From NCBI GenBank assembly GCA_023053545.1, contig JAKZAN010000002.1, positions 5,626,375 to 5,690,374 on the forward strand: a stretch of 64,000 nt of DNA, given 5' to 3'. This document shows positions 13,071 through 25,632 of the stretch, piece by piece; position 1 is the stretch's first letter, and each line of letters begins with the position of its first letter. Origin of the DNA: Lepidurus packardi. Taxonomy: Eukaryota > Arthropoda > Branchiopoda > Notostraca > Triopsidae. The notes under the pieces were generated by a model. That model worked only from the letters and a program-made list of their open reading frames with translations. It made no database searches and was not told the DNA's origin. The translations under genes were made by a program, and so were the position numbers.

Positions 13071-16057
13071 ATGCTCAGTTCCTTGTCAGCCAGCAAGCTC
13101 GACGAATACCAACTAGCTGCTGGAGTCTATCGTCGACGACAGTCCCACGATTTCTTGGCTGAAGTGGAAGCTTCTTCGCAGTCTTTCCCAGCAGCGTTCG
13201 GTCGCCCGACGACGTCAGAGTTTATGATGACGTCAAATTCCAACGGGAACGTGAGCTCACTGTCCTTACTCGACGCTTTGGACGGCGTAATTCATATTAT
13301 GGCGCCCGTTTCCAAGATTCCACTCCCTACCGACAGAGTGGCGAAAATGGCTGGAGACGGAGCAGTCACCGCTCCGGTTCCCTGGCCGAATTCTCATGAA
13401 GATTACGAATTGGGTGAAGTTATTGGTAAGTTTTTTAATTCCAGTGGTTAGTTACTAAGTCGCCTATAATTTGAACCCAAAATGAGAGCTATGCGATACA
13501 TGCTGTGGGTAGGGAAATTTTTGAAGGAGTTGGTTATTTGATTTGCCAAGGTGATTGACCCGGTTGAGGATTTTTAATCCATATCTGGAAGGGTGCACCA
13601 GTTCAGTGCATGTGTTATTGCTCTTAGTTTCCTGGTTGTAAAGTTCAGCCCGGAGCTTCTCTATTTTGTTTTCTATCAGTCACTTTGAGAGCAAGGCAGA
13701 ACTCGAAGCCGAGAAAGAAAAGTTCGCTTAGATTTGTTTGTAGTACTCCACTTTTTATGGGGTTTGTTTGTTTTCAAGTATGCAAATCATCGTGTTTGAA
13801 CTTGCGTATAAGGTTTCTTCTAGCTTATTCCTTTGCATGAGTCAGGGCATATTAATTTTTTACCGTTAAGTCCTTATCATCCTTATCTAAAATTCGGTTT
13901 TCAAGAGCGTTTCCTTTTTTGAAGATAAGAGTTTCGGGGTTCTTAACTATAATTCCCTTGCCTAATTCCTTATTCTCTCAGGTGTGGGAGCCACAGCTGT
14001 GGTGCATTCTGCGTTGTGTAAGCCCAGGCAAGAAAAAGTTGCTATCAAGAGAATTAACTTGGAAAAATGGAACACAAGCATGGAAGAACTGCTGGTAAAA
14101 AATCACTATAAAATCCCTGGTTGTATTTCATATTAGTCATTTATTTTTCTATACAATTTCCCTGCTGCCATGTTTATAGAAAGAAATCCAAGCCATGTCT
14201 TCCTGCTATCATGAGAACGTGGTTACCTATTTCACGAGTTTCGTGGTGCGAGAAGAATTATGGCTCGTTTTACGACTCTTGGGCGGTGGTTCCTTGCTGG
14301 ACATTATAAAACACAAGTTAAAGACTGCCGACTGTCGTCACGGCGTGTTCGATGAAGCGACGATCGCTACTGTTATGCGAGAAGTCCTCAAAGGTTTGGA
14401 ATACTTCCATAACAACGGACAAATTCATCGAGACATCAAAGCTGGCAACATTCTGCTTGGGGAAGATGGCTCAGTGCAAATAGCGGATTTTGGCGTGAGT
14501 TCCTGGTTGGCTACAGGCGGTGACTTATCACGACAAAAGTCCAGGCATACTTTCGTGGGAACACCGTGTTGGATGGCACCTGAAGTGATGGAGCAAGTTA
14601 CAGGCTATGACTTCAAGGCAGACATCTGGTCCTTTGGAATCACCGCTATTGAATTAGCTTCAGGTAATGAAGCAAAAACAAATGCATTCATTAAGTTTTA
14701 AAAAAGGGGTCTTTAAGCTATGTCACGAACTGTATACTTTGCATGTAGTTATGCGCAGCGTAGCTAAGGTGACTTGTGTCATTTTCTGTCACGTAGATGA
14801 GGGTCTTGGCATAATTAGAGAGAGTAAAATGGTTGTTTAATTTTTGGACAGGAACGGCTCCCTACCATCGGTATCCACCAATGAAGGTACTCATGCTCAC
14901 ACTGCAAAATGATCCACCTACTTTGGATACCGGGGCCGATGAAAAGGATCAGTACAAAAATTATGGGAAAACTTTCCGGAAAATGATTGCTGATTGCCTC
15001 CAAAAAGACCCTAGCAAACGGTATTACCAGCATTATTTAAACAACAAAAGAGTTATCGGTCTTTCTTTCGATAATAATGGTGCACACTGTTAGCCCTAAT
15101 ATTAAACTTGGGAGTAACGCTTGTATTTTTGGATATAGGCCAACCGCTACAGAATTAGTGAAGCATCCTTTCTTTAAGAAAGCTAAGGACAAACGTTTCT
15201 TGCAAAGCACTTTAATTCCGACTGGTCCTTCGTTAGAAACTCGTGCTCAAAAAGCACGTACCTCGAAACGGGCGCCAGGAACCTCGGGACGACTTCATCG
15301 CACACAAACTGGCGATTGGATATGGTCTTCCGACGAAGAAGAGGGTAAATCCGATCAGTCTGACTCAGAAGTAAGACCAAATTCACGTTCCAGAAAGCCT
15401 GATCATGTAGGGTTCACAACTTATTAACAAAATTTGATATTTAGGAAGAAATAAATGGCATTAAGCCCATCTCGCCAACCTCGGCAAATGGTGGAACGGA
15501 AGCTATGAGCAATCTTTTACCTTCTCCCACAGGTATTCAGCCACAGCAGCAATCAGATCTTGTGGTGTTACCTTCCCAGCCTGTTGCTAATGTACCAAGT
15601 ATACCATCGATACAACCTTTAACCCAAAACTTGCCGGTACTTCCGGCCGAACCTTTGAATTTGGTCCTGCGCATGAGGTAGTAACATAAATTGAAGTTTG
15701 CAAAGAAAAAGTGGGATAATTATGAGATGTACTTTATAGGAATTCGAGGAAGGAGCTAAACGATATCAGGTTCGAGTTCACGATTGGCCAAGATACGGCT
15801 GAAGGAATTGCGGCCGAATTAGTGAGCGCTGGTCTAGTTGATGGCAGGGATATGGTAGCAATTGCTGCCAATTTGCAAAAGATCTTAGATGTGAACCCTG
15901 TGGTGGGCAAAAACCTAACTTTTGCATTGGTAAGACATAGCAAAAATTGTCAAGATTAATCGTTAACTTCTTTTTGTAGAGCTCTGGGTGTGGTGCTCAG
16001 GAAATTCCTGATGACAAGGCCCTGATTGGATTTGCACAGATGTCAATTACGGAGTGA
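13071..16057 (+). CDS. OXSR1: OSR1/SPAK Ser/Thr kinase (fly frayed orthologue)
   Basis: STE20-family kinase acting below WNK kinases; it phosphorylates NKCC/KCC cation-chloride cotransporters. Eight exons: 13071-13425, 13982-14094, 14180-14663, 14852-15020, 15139-15370, 15445-15677, 15740-15929, 15980-16057; 617 residues. The kinase domain starts near residue 109 ([19 protein letters not shown]). It has the ATP lysine in [35 protein letters not shown], the T-loop [17 protein letters not shown], and [16 protein letters not shown] hinge with the conserved [19 protein letters not shown] follows, and the C-terminal CCT domain (about 530-617, [33 protein letters not shown]) binds RFxV/I motifs. 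The start is uncertain. ATG 13071 gives an N-terminal extension of about 95 residues relative to human OXSR1, whereas the in-frame Met at MAGDGAV (about 13347) gives the usual length. Confidence 0.95.
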
Positions 16058-16575
16058 TATAGTATATCGAGGGGTAATCGGATTGATGATTAATTCGCTT
16101 TTCTGGAATTTGATGCTGCCTTTTTGTAATTTTTGCTTGCTTTTCATCTACCAGTGCTTGGCTAACTTTTCCCAGTGTGGTTTGTGTACAGAAAGGACAA
16201 ACGAACTGAGTTATATAAGTTTTATTTGAGTTTCTCTTTGCAATTCTCAGATGCGACTTCGGATTCAGAGGCATCTATACTCTTATTACTTTACTATACT
16301 GTCCATAGAAACGTTGTTTACATCTTAAAGCGCTTCGGGTAGAACTGAGTAAAAAAGTTTCTAGTGTGACCACTAGATGGCCAAACACCTGTCCGCTAGA
16401 TGATTCAAGCACTAGATGGCGAGGTTCCGCTCTTTTGTCCGGAACGGGAACGGAGCGACGTTGAACGAAAATGGCAAGGAACGGAGCGACATTTTCGAGA
16501 GTTCCAGAACACTGCTGTTCTCATTCTCTCCCATTACTTTACTGTATGCTCTCTCCCCGTGTCACTTGCACGTGT
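16058..16575. other. 3' flank of OSR1-type gene
   Basis: No coding region. Three CTAGATG(G) copies lie at about 16372-16420, in a locally repetitive stretch with repeated GGAACGGAGCGAC. An AATAAA is present at 16649, but assigning it to the kinase gene is only a guess. Confidence 0.35.
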
Positions 16576-16625
16576 CATTCGGTAAGCCCCAAAATTTTGA
16601 TACAGAAAAGAAAAACGGACTTGAC
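16576..16625 (+). repeat. 50 bp repeat, inverted copy at 31237-31286
   Basis: The stretch beginning CATTCGGTAAGCCCCAAAA and ending AACGGACTTGAC recurs almost identically, with only two single-base indels, on the opposite strand at 31237-31286. The two copies face each other across 14.6 kb and coincide roughly with the edges of the repeat island between the OSR1-type gene and SLC35E2. Confidence 0.8.
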
Positions 16626-18639
16626 AGATAATGCACTGATAAACAGTAAATAAACTGTCAGCTCTGAATGGACTTTTTACAAAACTCAGGTAATTAATTA
16701 TTCTGCTTCACAAACATTAATCGTTTTACAATCTATATAGTTGCAGACATTCTGGAGATGGATTCCACCCTAAAAAGACAAGTAAAACTCCGTAACGATG
16801 CATACGTCCACCGAACCTGAGCGAGTGCTGTCCCACATCAACAGAGCCGGAACTCCTTAGCGCTGGTGTTCCTCTTCAATGTGAAACGAATGTATTTCCT
16901 ACATCTAATTTTCATCGAAATCGAAAAAGTCAAGACCAGTTATTTTTCCTTTTTTAGTGTGTCAAACTACGGTAACAGTAATGTATGAAAACTTGTATTT
17001 GTGAGCTTTTAATAAAAATACTGTAAAACAAACAAATGGCCTTGTAATTATTTCGAACGATTTTGACTCACAATCTAAAATTAAGGAAGGTTTTTTTATT
17101 ACACTTTTAAATATAATACAAAGTAATAAATACAATACAAACTTCTAGAAAATACAAGTCATGGCAATGGGCGAACCGTCAAATTTATATAAATCGAACA
17201 AAAGATGGATGCTACCCTCACACTGTACACTGGCTCAGTTCATAGTTGTATTTATAGATGTTCAACAATGCTTATATACAAGCCCAAGACCGCGTGGATA
17301 ACACGCACGACTGGGGACCCAAAATTCCTCGGGTCGATTCCCGGTCGAGGCATTTTATTTCGTCGAAAAACCTAAATATTAAATGGCTCCCTTTCCCTGT
17401 ACCATATGCCTTCCCGGCAAGTTTCCTATTCCCATATTCGAAATTGTGATGCTTCGGCATTACGAGCTCGAATTTCGTGGATAGGAAACCGAGCAGGGTA
17501 GTTGGGAACAGGGGAAAGGGGCGAGGCTCTCAATTTTTGACGATTTTTGAAGGGGACCCCCTTGATCGTGAAGGGATCCTTATGGAAAAAAGCCCAGAAA
17601 ACGCTTTCCCAGCTCGAAAAGGAGCCACGCCCCCTTTTTGGTCCAATCCACCAATAGGATTCGTCCATTTCGGAAACCACGCCTCCTTTTTTTAGCGGAT
17701 TTTTTGAAAAATCACGCAAGAATATTTAAAATTTTCACTTTTATTGCAAAAATTGCAAATAATACAAAAAGGACATTTTTGGAAACTAAATTTTACGGGC
17801 AACATTTTGGTACAAAAAATAAGGAATTCCAGTGGGAAGCAAAACATCTCATTTGCACAATATTATAATCCAATTTTCAGAGCTAAAAAAAATCACAGAA
17901 CAAAAATTCGAACAGATTTAGAAGGCAGCACTAGAACAATGTTTCTGGAGGGATATATTTTTACAAGAAAAACAAAAAAAATATGAAGCAATTCTTCTCA
18001 AAACTTTTTACAATAATACACAACGTCGAACCCACAGGGTGCTTTGCAGATTTGTAAGACATATTTGCAAGCCGCCGGATTGTGACACAAGGCCGACGAG
18101 TCCATAATCTTGTAAGGGACCAAATTAAATTACGAAAATGACGAGCAAATTGATCCGATCCTGGACGCTATTTCAAATGGAGAATCACAATCATTTCCTG
18201 CTTGATCAGGTCTTCTGCCTAACAAAAGTTGTGTCATCTACTGTTTGTCGTTCTTCCATTGTAATTCACCATTATTACAGCCTTATTTATATCTAGACGA
18301 TGGAGGATCTGCGGTACTCTGACACGCTGCGGACAAATTCGCATCATGGGAACGAGGCAATACCGCGATGGATCTCTTGCTTCATTTCCACTTCAACTAT
18401 AATAAGCTAAAAAAAGACCAATTAATCAAATTGTGAAACGCATTCAAAAGAAAACTTACATTTCGCTTTCCTTTCCGGTCCTGGCAAAGAACTAAACCCC
18501 TGCAGTAGATTCGCATCCCTGGCCATTAGCCAGCGAGCAAAATGCTGGCGTCTCTCACGTCGTTGATGTTGATACTCAGACAATCCATCCAGACAGGGTT
18601 CCAGGCGTTGTAGCCACAAAACTGAACACTGATATCGCA
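16626..18639. other. Gene-free repeat-island DNA
   Basis: No gene supported. The region is AT-rich and contains a tRNA-like stretch (listed separately) and AT-rich poly-purine segments. Short open frames here look random, with no domain and no splice support. Confidence 0.4.
17281..17353 (+). repeat. tRNA-like / possible SINE head
   Basis: The segment has a Pol III B-box-like GGGTCGATTCC (consensus GGTTCGANTCC) and upstream GCGTGGATAACACGC that could be a degenerate A box. CCTCG and CGAGG around the B box can pair, but a full cloverleaf does not fold by eye. It is probably a tRNA-derived repeat rather than a functional tRNA. Confidence 0.3.
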
Positions 18640-19003
18640 CTGATTAGGTTAGCCACCGCCATAATTAACGTTCGAACTGCCCGCCAAAGACCGCCACTGC
18701 TGTCTAAGGTTAGCCACCATCACAATGAAAACCTCCAACGATGTTTTCATTAGGAATTGACCGCCAAAGACCGCCACTGCTGTCTGAGGTTAACCACCAT
18801 CACAATGAAAACCACCCAACGATATCTTCATCATGAAATTAACGTTCGAACTGCCCGCCAAAGACCGCCACTGCTGTCTAAGGTTAGCCACCATCACAAT
18901 GAAAACCACCCAACGATATCTTCATCATGAATTGCCCGCCAAAGACCGTCACTGCTGTCTTAGGTTAGCCACCGCCATAGTGAAAACTTCCAACGATGAA
19001 GAA
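18640..19003 (+). repeat. Minisatellite, four units of about 74-92 bp
   Basis: Four successive units share the core GCCAAAGACCGCCACTGCTG, then GTTAGCCACCATCACAATGAAAAC and an AACGAT step (units near 18663, 18755, 18838 and 18930). Two units carry an extra AACGTTCGAACTG block. A partial fifth copy (GGTTAGCCACCGCCATAATT) precedes them. No reading frame is conserved through all units. Confidence 0.85.
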
Positions 19004-21373
19004 GCGGCGATTCTAAAGCGTGACTTAGGGAAAAGTGAACAAATTTAAAGTTAAAACTTAAAAGAAAACTCAACAACACAAACTGCATGTATGTCGGCTC
19101 TTTGCTATCCTTCACAGTAATCTTAAAAATGGCTTCGAAATCTTGTGATCCATATTCGACTTCAATCCAAATATTCGATCCAAACAGCCTTCTATTTGCT
19201 CGCCTGAAAGGAACAATGAGTATTAAAAACTTATACATGTAAATTTAAAGTGTTACTACCATCACTCCGAAGCTCCCCATGACCTTTAAACTGAAATCGG
19301 ATTCGCTAGGAGATGTTGACCTCTTGGCACAGGATTACTTCCTCTTCCCCTTCATTTCGCCACCGAAAACTAAAAGAAAAGAGAAAAATATCAGTACGCA
19401 CGAAATCAATTCATAAACAAAATGTTTAAAACTTACAAATAAGTGTGCACAAACACACCCGCAGAGGAAGGCTCCCAAAACGAGTGAAAACACAGAACGT
19501 ATGAAAGGATAAAACTTGTCCTGATTTGTGTTTGTAGACTTCCGGTGACCCATAAAAACAACAACACAAGTTGCAGAAAACGTGTGAAAAGGAGGACTTT
19601 GGAGAAGGAGAAAACTGTCTGAGTTTTGTGTTTGAAGACTTCTGATGGTCAAATAAAAAACAACAACACAAGTTGCACACGTTTGAGACATTCTTCAAGT
19701 CGACCTCACTTCTGCATTTTCGGTTCGGTACATCGTATGAACGTCGCAACACCCAGTTGCCCTCCCCCTTTCGCCACCTTCCACCCACTTTAGTCGATTA
19801 ACGTTACCAAAGAACCTGCAACGAAACGTAAAGTAGAAAAAAGTAAGTTCGAAATGTATACAAACGAATCAAAATCTAAACGACATGGGAAAGAAAAAGA
19901 TTATGTTTTACCTCGACTTCGCGAACACTCCGACTTACAAAAGTTGACTTTGGCTTCGCAGGCAATACTGGAAACACCGCTGAATGCGAAGAAAGCTCAC
20001 CAAGGGACCAACCCGAAGCAACGATAGACCGTTGCACTTTTCACTCTTGAAAACACTGGGATTTGAAGGGGCATGAAGGAATCCCAAAGATCAGGCAAAT
20101 GCTTCCACAGAAGAAACTTCCCTTTGCACTTTTCGCTCTTGGAAACACTGGGATTTGAAGAAAGGGGCATGAAGGAATCCCAAGGATCAGGCAAACGCTT
20201 CCACAGACGAAACTTCCATCCCTGCCTGGGCTGCGTTCTTCAATAGAGGCTCCCCAAATCCGTTGACCACCCGTTAACCATAGAAAAGCTTCGTTGTTAC
20301 CATTAAAGACCTAATGAATGGCAACAACAAAGACTTTTCGCCGCCCAGGAAATTAAAAGTTGCGGCAAAAGACCTAACCGGCCAACAACATTTTAACTCC
20401 TGGCATACCTGTTCCTTCTGGTTCTCCTGATTCCCACAGAAGGTAAGTAGCTACCTCCAAGTAGCAGAATATCAGCTTAGCAGATTAAAGTTGCAAATTT
20501 TGTCGACTGCGAAGGATGATTTAAGGCAGGGATGAAGTAGAGAGCACACTTAACACAACACATTTTCTTTCTTTTTTTACTGGCGTAGGCCTGACGAGCC
20601 GTTTGCAAGCACCACACTTAACACTTTAAACGCGCACTTGAATTGACTCCAGGTTTTCGCGGATCCAATTCTTAATGTTTTCGACGATAACACTTAATTC
20701 GATTGTTAATGTTCAACACGATTGGTAATGTTTAACTATAAACTCACTACTAGCTTTCACAAGGTCGCGGAGAAGTCTGCACTGACTGCTTGCTAGGGAG
20801 CAACTGACGTTATAGGGGTTCTTCAGGGTGCACATCCGTTCAAAGGCAACAAACTTGTGGAGTCCTTCTCTTGAAACTATCCGGACACGGTTTGGTGTTT
20901 ATACGAAAATAGCATGCAGTGCTACGCAGCTTCGGTTCGGGTTCGTCAATCCATGGTAGCGAATCAGAGAACGACTTGCCAAACCGAAACTTCTGGCGAA
21001 TTCTACTACGACGTGGTCGAGGCCCAGAACCGAGCCACTTCTTATGTCTTCGCTTTATTTTAATGGACGGCGTTCAAACAATATAAAGGCACAATGTCAT
21101 TGAGATGTTGTTAAGTAATAATGCAGGGGATCCAATGGATAGCCTATTTGAATAAAAACAACAACACTAGTATAGAGAATAAAAAAAATAATAAGTCAAA
21201 ACTTACTCCGTCTCTTCATTACCACACCCGAATATAACGCCCCTTTCCTGCTGGTCCTCCACAGGCCCCACAATGCACCCGAACCACGCCCACCAAAACC
21301 CAGAGAAACTCCGTTGCTACCGTTTAAGACTTAACACACTGGAAATGAACAGGCCTGCTCGCGGTATTTCTCA
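19004..21373. other. Repeat-island DNA with short internal duplications
   Basis: No gene recognised. There are two diverged direct copies of a roughly 90 bp unit at about 19519-19585 and 19612-19690 (core AACAACAACACAAGTTGCA), and two close copies at about 20032-20121 and 20122-20215 (core AACACTGGGATTTGAAG, GAAGGAATCCCAA). The first copy of a longer interspersed module begins near 20202. Confidence 0.5.
20202..20445 (+). repeat. Interspersed module, copy 1
   Basis: About 240 bp containing GTTGTTACCATTAAAGACCTAA, AAGACTTTTC, AAAGACCTAACCGGCCAACA and TTCTGGTTCTCCTG. The same order of blocks recurs near 21686-21910 and 28058-28310, in the same orientation. The family is unknown to me; it has no open frame and may be a decayed transposon or a satellite-like unit. 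Confidence 0.7.
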
Positions 21374-21470
21374 ATACGGAATAGTACCTAAATATACGGA
21401 ATAGTACCTAAATATACGGAATAGTACCTAAAAATATACGGAATAGTACCTAAATACGGAATAATACGTA
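21374..21470 (+). repeat. 20 bp microsatellite-like tandem array
   Basis: The unit TACGGAATAGTACCTAAATA is repeated about 4.7 times with minor length changes. Low-complexity tandem DNA, no coding potential. Confidence 0.9.
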
Positions 21471-21685
21471 AGATGAATCTGGTGAAACTGCTAACTGCGG
21501 CTCACAAGAATCCTCTTCTTCTTCTAAAGTGGACGGAGTTAGCCTCACAAAGGCTTCAAATTAAGATAATCTTGGGTAGTAACGCAGGGAATCCGGTTGA
21601 GAAGCCTTTTTGAATTACAAATAAAACTATTAATATTCAATAAACAAAAAATAAGAGAAAAACTTACTCCACTTCTTCAATCCAC

Positions 21686-21910
21686 AGATGAACTCAACCC
21701 TGGCCTGCCCGACTTCCATCGCTATACCAAATCCACCTAAACCACGCCCCAAAAAAAAAACAGAGAAGCTCCGTTGCTACCATTAAAGACCTAACGAATC
21801 ATGCAGCAACGGAAACTTTTCTGCCCCCCAGAAAGTTGGATTGCAGCAAATCTTTAAGCGATTTACAGCAGCCAAACCTCCTAGCATACCTTGTGCCCTC
21901 TGGGTCTCCA
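21686..21910 (+). repeat. Interspersed module, copy 2
   Basis: Diverged copy of the module at 20202-20445. Shared blocks are CCGTTGCTACCATTAAAGACC, AACTTTTCTGCC, CTCCTAGCATACCTTGTGCC (compare CTCCTGGCATACCTGTTCC) and TCTGGGTCTCCAG. A further partial copy lies at about 21250-21350. Confidence 0.65.
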
Positions 21911-23549
21911 GTTCCATCACAAGAAAGGGCGAATCCGAAATCCGAATCAAAGGCGACGTGAAGAACATCAACGGGATCAGCTACGGCGGCGCTCAAAGGC
22001 AAGGCAAGGGTTGAGGGAAGAGCTGATGATGACGATGATCTTCGGTATTGCAGCTGGAGGAATCGCCACTGATGCACGGATAATCTTCTTTAGGAATGCC
22101 TGCGCTACTAAATAGCGAGGAAAGAGCACTACGGGCTCAAAAGAGGAAGCCTAGAGCAAAGAGGAATGAGAAAACATGAATACATAAAAAAACAATTTCC
22201 ACTACGGAACTCTTTTTGGAGCAAAATTATCAAGGTAACAACTTACCCTTCAAAGAACATTCCCAATGATAGGACTAGCTCACACAATGTTTCGATACAA
22301 AATGTTAGACCATGTTAGACGGCAACAGACCTCCATCTCAAGCTTACAATAGCCTATGATCAAGGGGATGTTAATTATCGAAAATTAGTTCATTTAATTT
22401 TAGAATAGTTTACCTTCAAGTTATGAACGCCATGGATGAAACTGGTGAATTTGACAAGTACAGCTCATAAGAATCTAGAAGTGTCCTCTTTAGCTTAATT
22501 TTCGCCCTGAGAATTCCAGAACAAAAGAGACAAGCATCAGTATTATGTAAGTAACACAAAGCACAGTACTAACTTGCACGCGGAGCTCAAGTTCCAGACG
22601 ATTGCGACGTTGCCCAAGTCGACTTATTTACATCTTCCTTTTCCCTTCGAGATATTGGACGAGTACGAGAATCTTGAAAACACCGTGGAACTGAAGAAAG
22701 TTTCCGTCTGAAGCACATAAGAGCCTAGGACCAAGCAAATATTAATTTTTAAAAAATTGAGTTCATTCCAATGACAAGGCAAATCCACCAAGGAGTCCCA
22801 CGTCCACTCGGAAGAAAAAACGAGAATAGAATTGCATCAATAGAATTGCAATGAACATGACACGTTCTCTTCCGGGCGCTTTCTCAGAAACGGGCAAGAA
22901 ATTACCATCACTGGGATTAAAACTAAATAAAAAAGGACTCAATGCGGCAAGTTTGACCGAAATAAAACACTTCTGGCCAAGAACTGTTTCATTCTTCCAA
23001 ACCCAAAAGCTTCGCGTGGCTAGCATTAGCGAAGCTTTCTCTGCACAAACTCAAGAAACTACCCATTTTTTTTTAAGTTTGAACTGCCCAACAAAGACGA
23101 ACGCAGACGAAAGCAGAGAGTAATACACGAAATGTACTTCCCTTTTTGAAAAGACTCAAACGTATCCATATTCGCCGGCTGGAGACATAGCAAGTGTGGG
23201 AAAGATGGAGATTTTGTCCAAAGTCGACCAGGTGCAGGTTCTGCTCCCCTTCTGCTTAGCTTTCCTACGACCAATAACCTTCCGAGACTTCGCCCTCCCC
23301 TTTCTCGCGGTCTCGTCAACGTCCTAGGAAAGAAGAACAAGAATAAAACTATAAAATAAGAATAAAAACTGTAAAACTGAGCCATTTTAAACACTTTCAA
23401 ATCAATCTATCTTCTATGGCCATGTTAAGCAACATGTTCAAACATAAAATGTACTCTTCGATTAGGGAAAGAAACCAGAAAGCCACTTTGGAAAAAATTC
23501 AAACAAGTTCTTACCTCGGCTGAGCGAACACGTGGATGTCTCAAAACAA
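21911..23549. other. Repeat-island DNA, no gene
   Basis: Several open frames below 95 residues exist, but none has a recognisable domain or consistent splice context. No structure was recognised apart from scattered minus-strand GTAAGTT-type donor matches. Confidence 0.35.
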
Positions 23550-23667
23550 CCCAAGTAGCACATCTTGGTCTAAACGACGGCTTTTTTTGACCGTTTGACG
23601 TCGAAAGCAACGTTTGTGCAACGTTTATGCGACATCCAATTGACCAGCGCTACGAACGTCGACAGGT

Positions 23668-23746
23668 GACGATACGTTAACGTCCACACGGGACGATACG
23701 TGAACGTCCACACGGGACGATACGTGAACGTCCACACGGGACGATA
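23668..23746 (+). repeat. 24 bp tandem array in left subterminal region
   Basis: The unit GACGATACGTGAACGTCCAC (plus ACGG) is repeated just over three times, then decays. It lies 120 bp inside the left end of the 4.35 kb element. Subterminal arrays of this kind often bind transposase in other DNA transposons; that role is only inferred here. Confidence 0.85.
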
Positions 23747-24420
23747 TTTCGGCGTCTACGTGAGACGTTTAATTTACATTGAGAAGTGACATTATATGAC
23801 GTTAACTTTTTGCCAAACTAACAACGTTCAAGAACGACAGCTTGCAGACGTCTATATACGATGGTTTAGCTTCGTCTACACGAAACGTAAGAGCAACCCG
23901 ATCTGCATCGTTATACTGCAGCTTCTCCGTTCTAATAATATGCGACGTTATCGTAATTTTAAATGAAATAAAATACTCTTTTTGAATATATTAATTTTCA
24001 TTTTTTTTATTATATTTGTCATAAAACTATTTTTTCAGAATTTTTTTTTTTTCTTTTTTTACCAATATAACATGCTATATCATGAAGACATAAAAAAAAA
24101 TCAAGGCAAAGATAAAGGCTGTTTTTGAATAAAAACTATTTCTATTATTTTGTCATTCAAGTGCATTTTTTTAAACAAATATAACATGATAAACATGAAG
24201 ACATAAAAAAATACATATAACAACACTAAAACATAAAACAACAACATAAATCGCCTGAGCTTTCAATAAAAAAAAAAAAAAAAAAAAAAAACATAAAACA
24301 AAAATAACATAAAACAACAGACATAAAAATATAGACAATATACAAATTATAAATACAGACAATTATAAAAATACAACAGACATAAAGAACAAACAACAGA
24401 AAATAAAAAAAAAAAAAAAA

Positions 24421-25632
24421 TTATTCGGAGTCAGACGAGAGCCTGGCCTTATTGAACGACCCCTTAAGCCTTTGTGGAGCATGCTTTAAGAAAGCAATTG
24501 TCTCCACTTTGAATATATGTTTCTCCAGTTCTACGAACCGGCACGTAAGGCCTCCTGTATTGGAAAGAAAATTGGACAGTTATTTTTAGGACTCTAGGTT
24601 ATTATTTAATATTATTAACCAAAAAGACTTACGTCGGACGACTTTAATTAGGATTGAAGTCTTAATTCCGGTTTTGATCGTTTTTGCGTCCTTTGTGTTG
24701 CGACCTGCCCAATTATAGTACTTCCATACCGCGTCCGTTGCGGTACACGTCCACGCATTTTTAATGGCATCTTTTACATTGCCTCCTCCAATATTTTTAA
24801 TAAAAGAAACCTAAAAATCAGATTACTTCATATTCAACATCAGATAGTAACTTATTACGAATTTTTTTTTGAAGTCTTCATCTTCTAGTTTGATTTCTAA
24901 AGCTTTCAGATCATCAACTGATCCACAAGGGGAGTGTTCGAATAACTCCCCTTGGTCTGGGTTTTGAGTTGCAGTGATTCGGTTCACTGCTTTCGTTAAC
25001 TGACTGAGTTAATGTAATACGCCATTCATGACAGTCGTTAACTTCCTTATTTGATCTAAAAAATCAAAGAAGATTAGCAAAGAACATGTGTATTATTATT
25101 ATTATACGTTACCTTGCGAGGGACTCTCCCGGTTATTGCCCTGTTGCAATTGTACTGCATCGCTGCAGTTGCACGTTGCAGTAGGAGAGGCAACCAATTG
25201 GCTGCTGCTGGCCTGGATTACTGGTATAAAAGAAATGTTAGTTATATTACATGTTACAAGGAACGTCTTACCCTCTGTTATGTCGCGTTCTGGAGACGGT
25301 TCTCGGTTCGGCACTGTAGACATCGAACTTACAGAACTGAATGAAGAGCCGGGCTCAGGTGACTGCGATGGTTCTTGGAAGAAAGAAATAGTAGAGTTTT
25401 TCGCACTAAAGAAAGTTATACCTATACAAGTTAGTGCAACATGTTGCACCTCGGTAGGGGTGTAGCTCTTTTTTTTGTATATAACCCGTTTGCCAGTTTG
25501 ATCAGTTGAGTTCCGCCTTAAAGGTCTCAGATCGACACTCTTTGTCTTTCTGAATAAGCTATCGTATTCCGCAGCCATTCTTCTTAGCAGTTGCCTTCGA
25601 CCAACGTTTTCTTTTAATGCCCTTTTTGGCAT
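24421..25632 (-). pseudogene. DUF4806-type transposon-borne gene with in-frame stop
   Basis: Minus-strand gene inside the TIR element. Exons: 25632-25272, 25220-25113 (the 51 nt gap is a possible in-frame intron), 25055-24859, 24810-24633, 24554-24421. Phases agree at every junction. The N-terminus (MPKRALKENVGRRQLLRRM) is basic, followed by a Ser/Pro/Thr-rich stretch. The C-terminal part reads LKALEIKLEDEDFKKKF, VSFIKNIGGGNVKDAIKNAW, DAVWKYYNWAGR and TGIKTSILIKVVRRG. This is the layout of the DUF4806 domain (paired helices around a GG-xDA-x-AW/Y-W-GR core), seen in many arthropod repeat-associated proteins. A TAA at 25009-25011 interrupts the frame after VMNGVLH, where a CAA glutamine would fit, so this copy is probably dead. 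Function is unknown; an accessory or DNA-binding role is a guess. Confidence 0.6.

Noticed and set aside
17281..17353. Functional tRNA gene
   Set aside because: There is a B-box-like sequence, but the T stem, anticodon stem and acceptor stem do not pair properly.
19335..19788. Minus-strand frames of about 120 residues rich in Cys/Phe/Val
   Set aside because: They arise from a duplicated AACAACAACACAAGTTGCA repeat and show no domain or splice support.
24241..24420. A-rich tract as LINE/SINE tail or coding frame (FFFFF-rich)
   Set aside because: It is just AT-rich low-complexity DNA with ACATAAAA repeats inside the TIR element; no retrotransposon body adjoins it.
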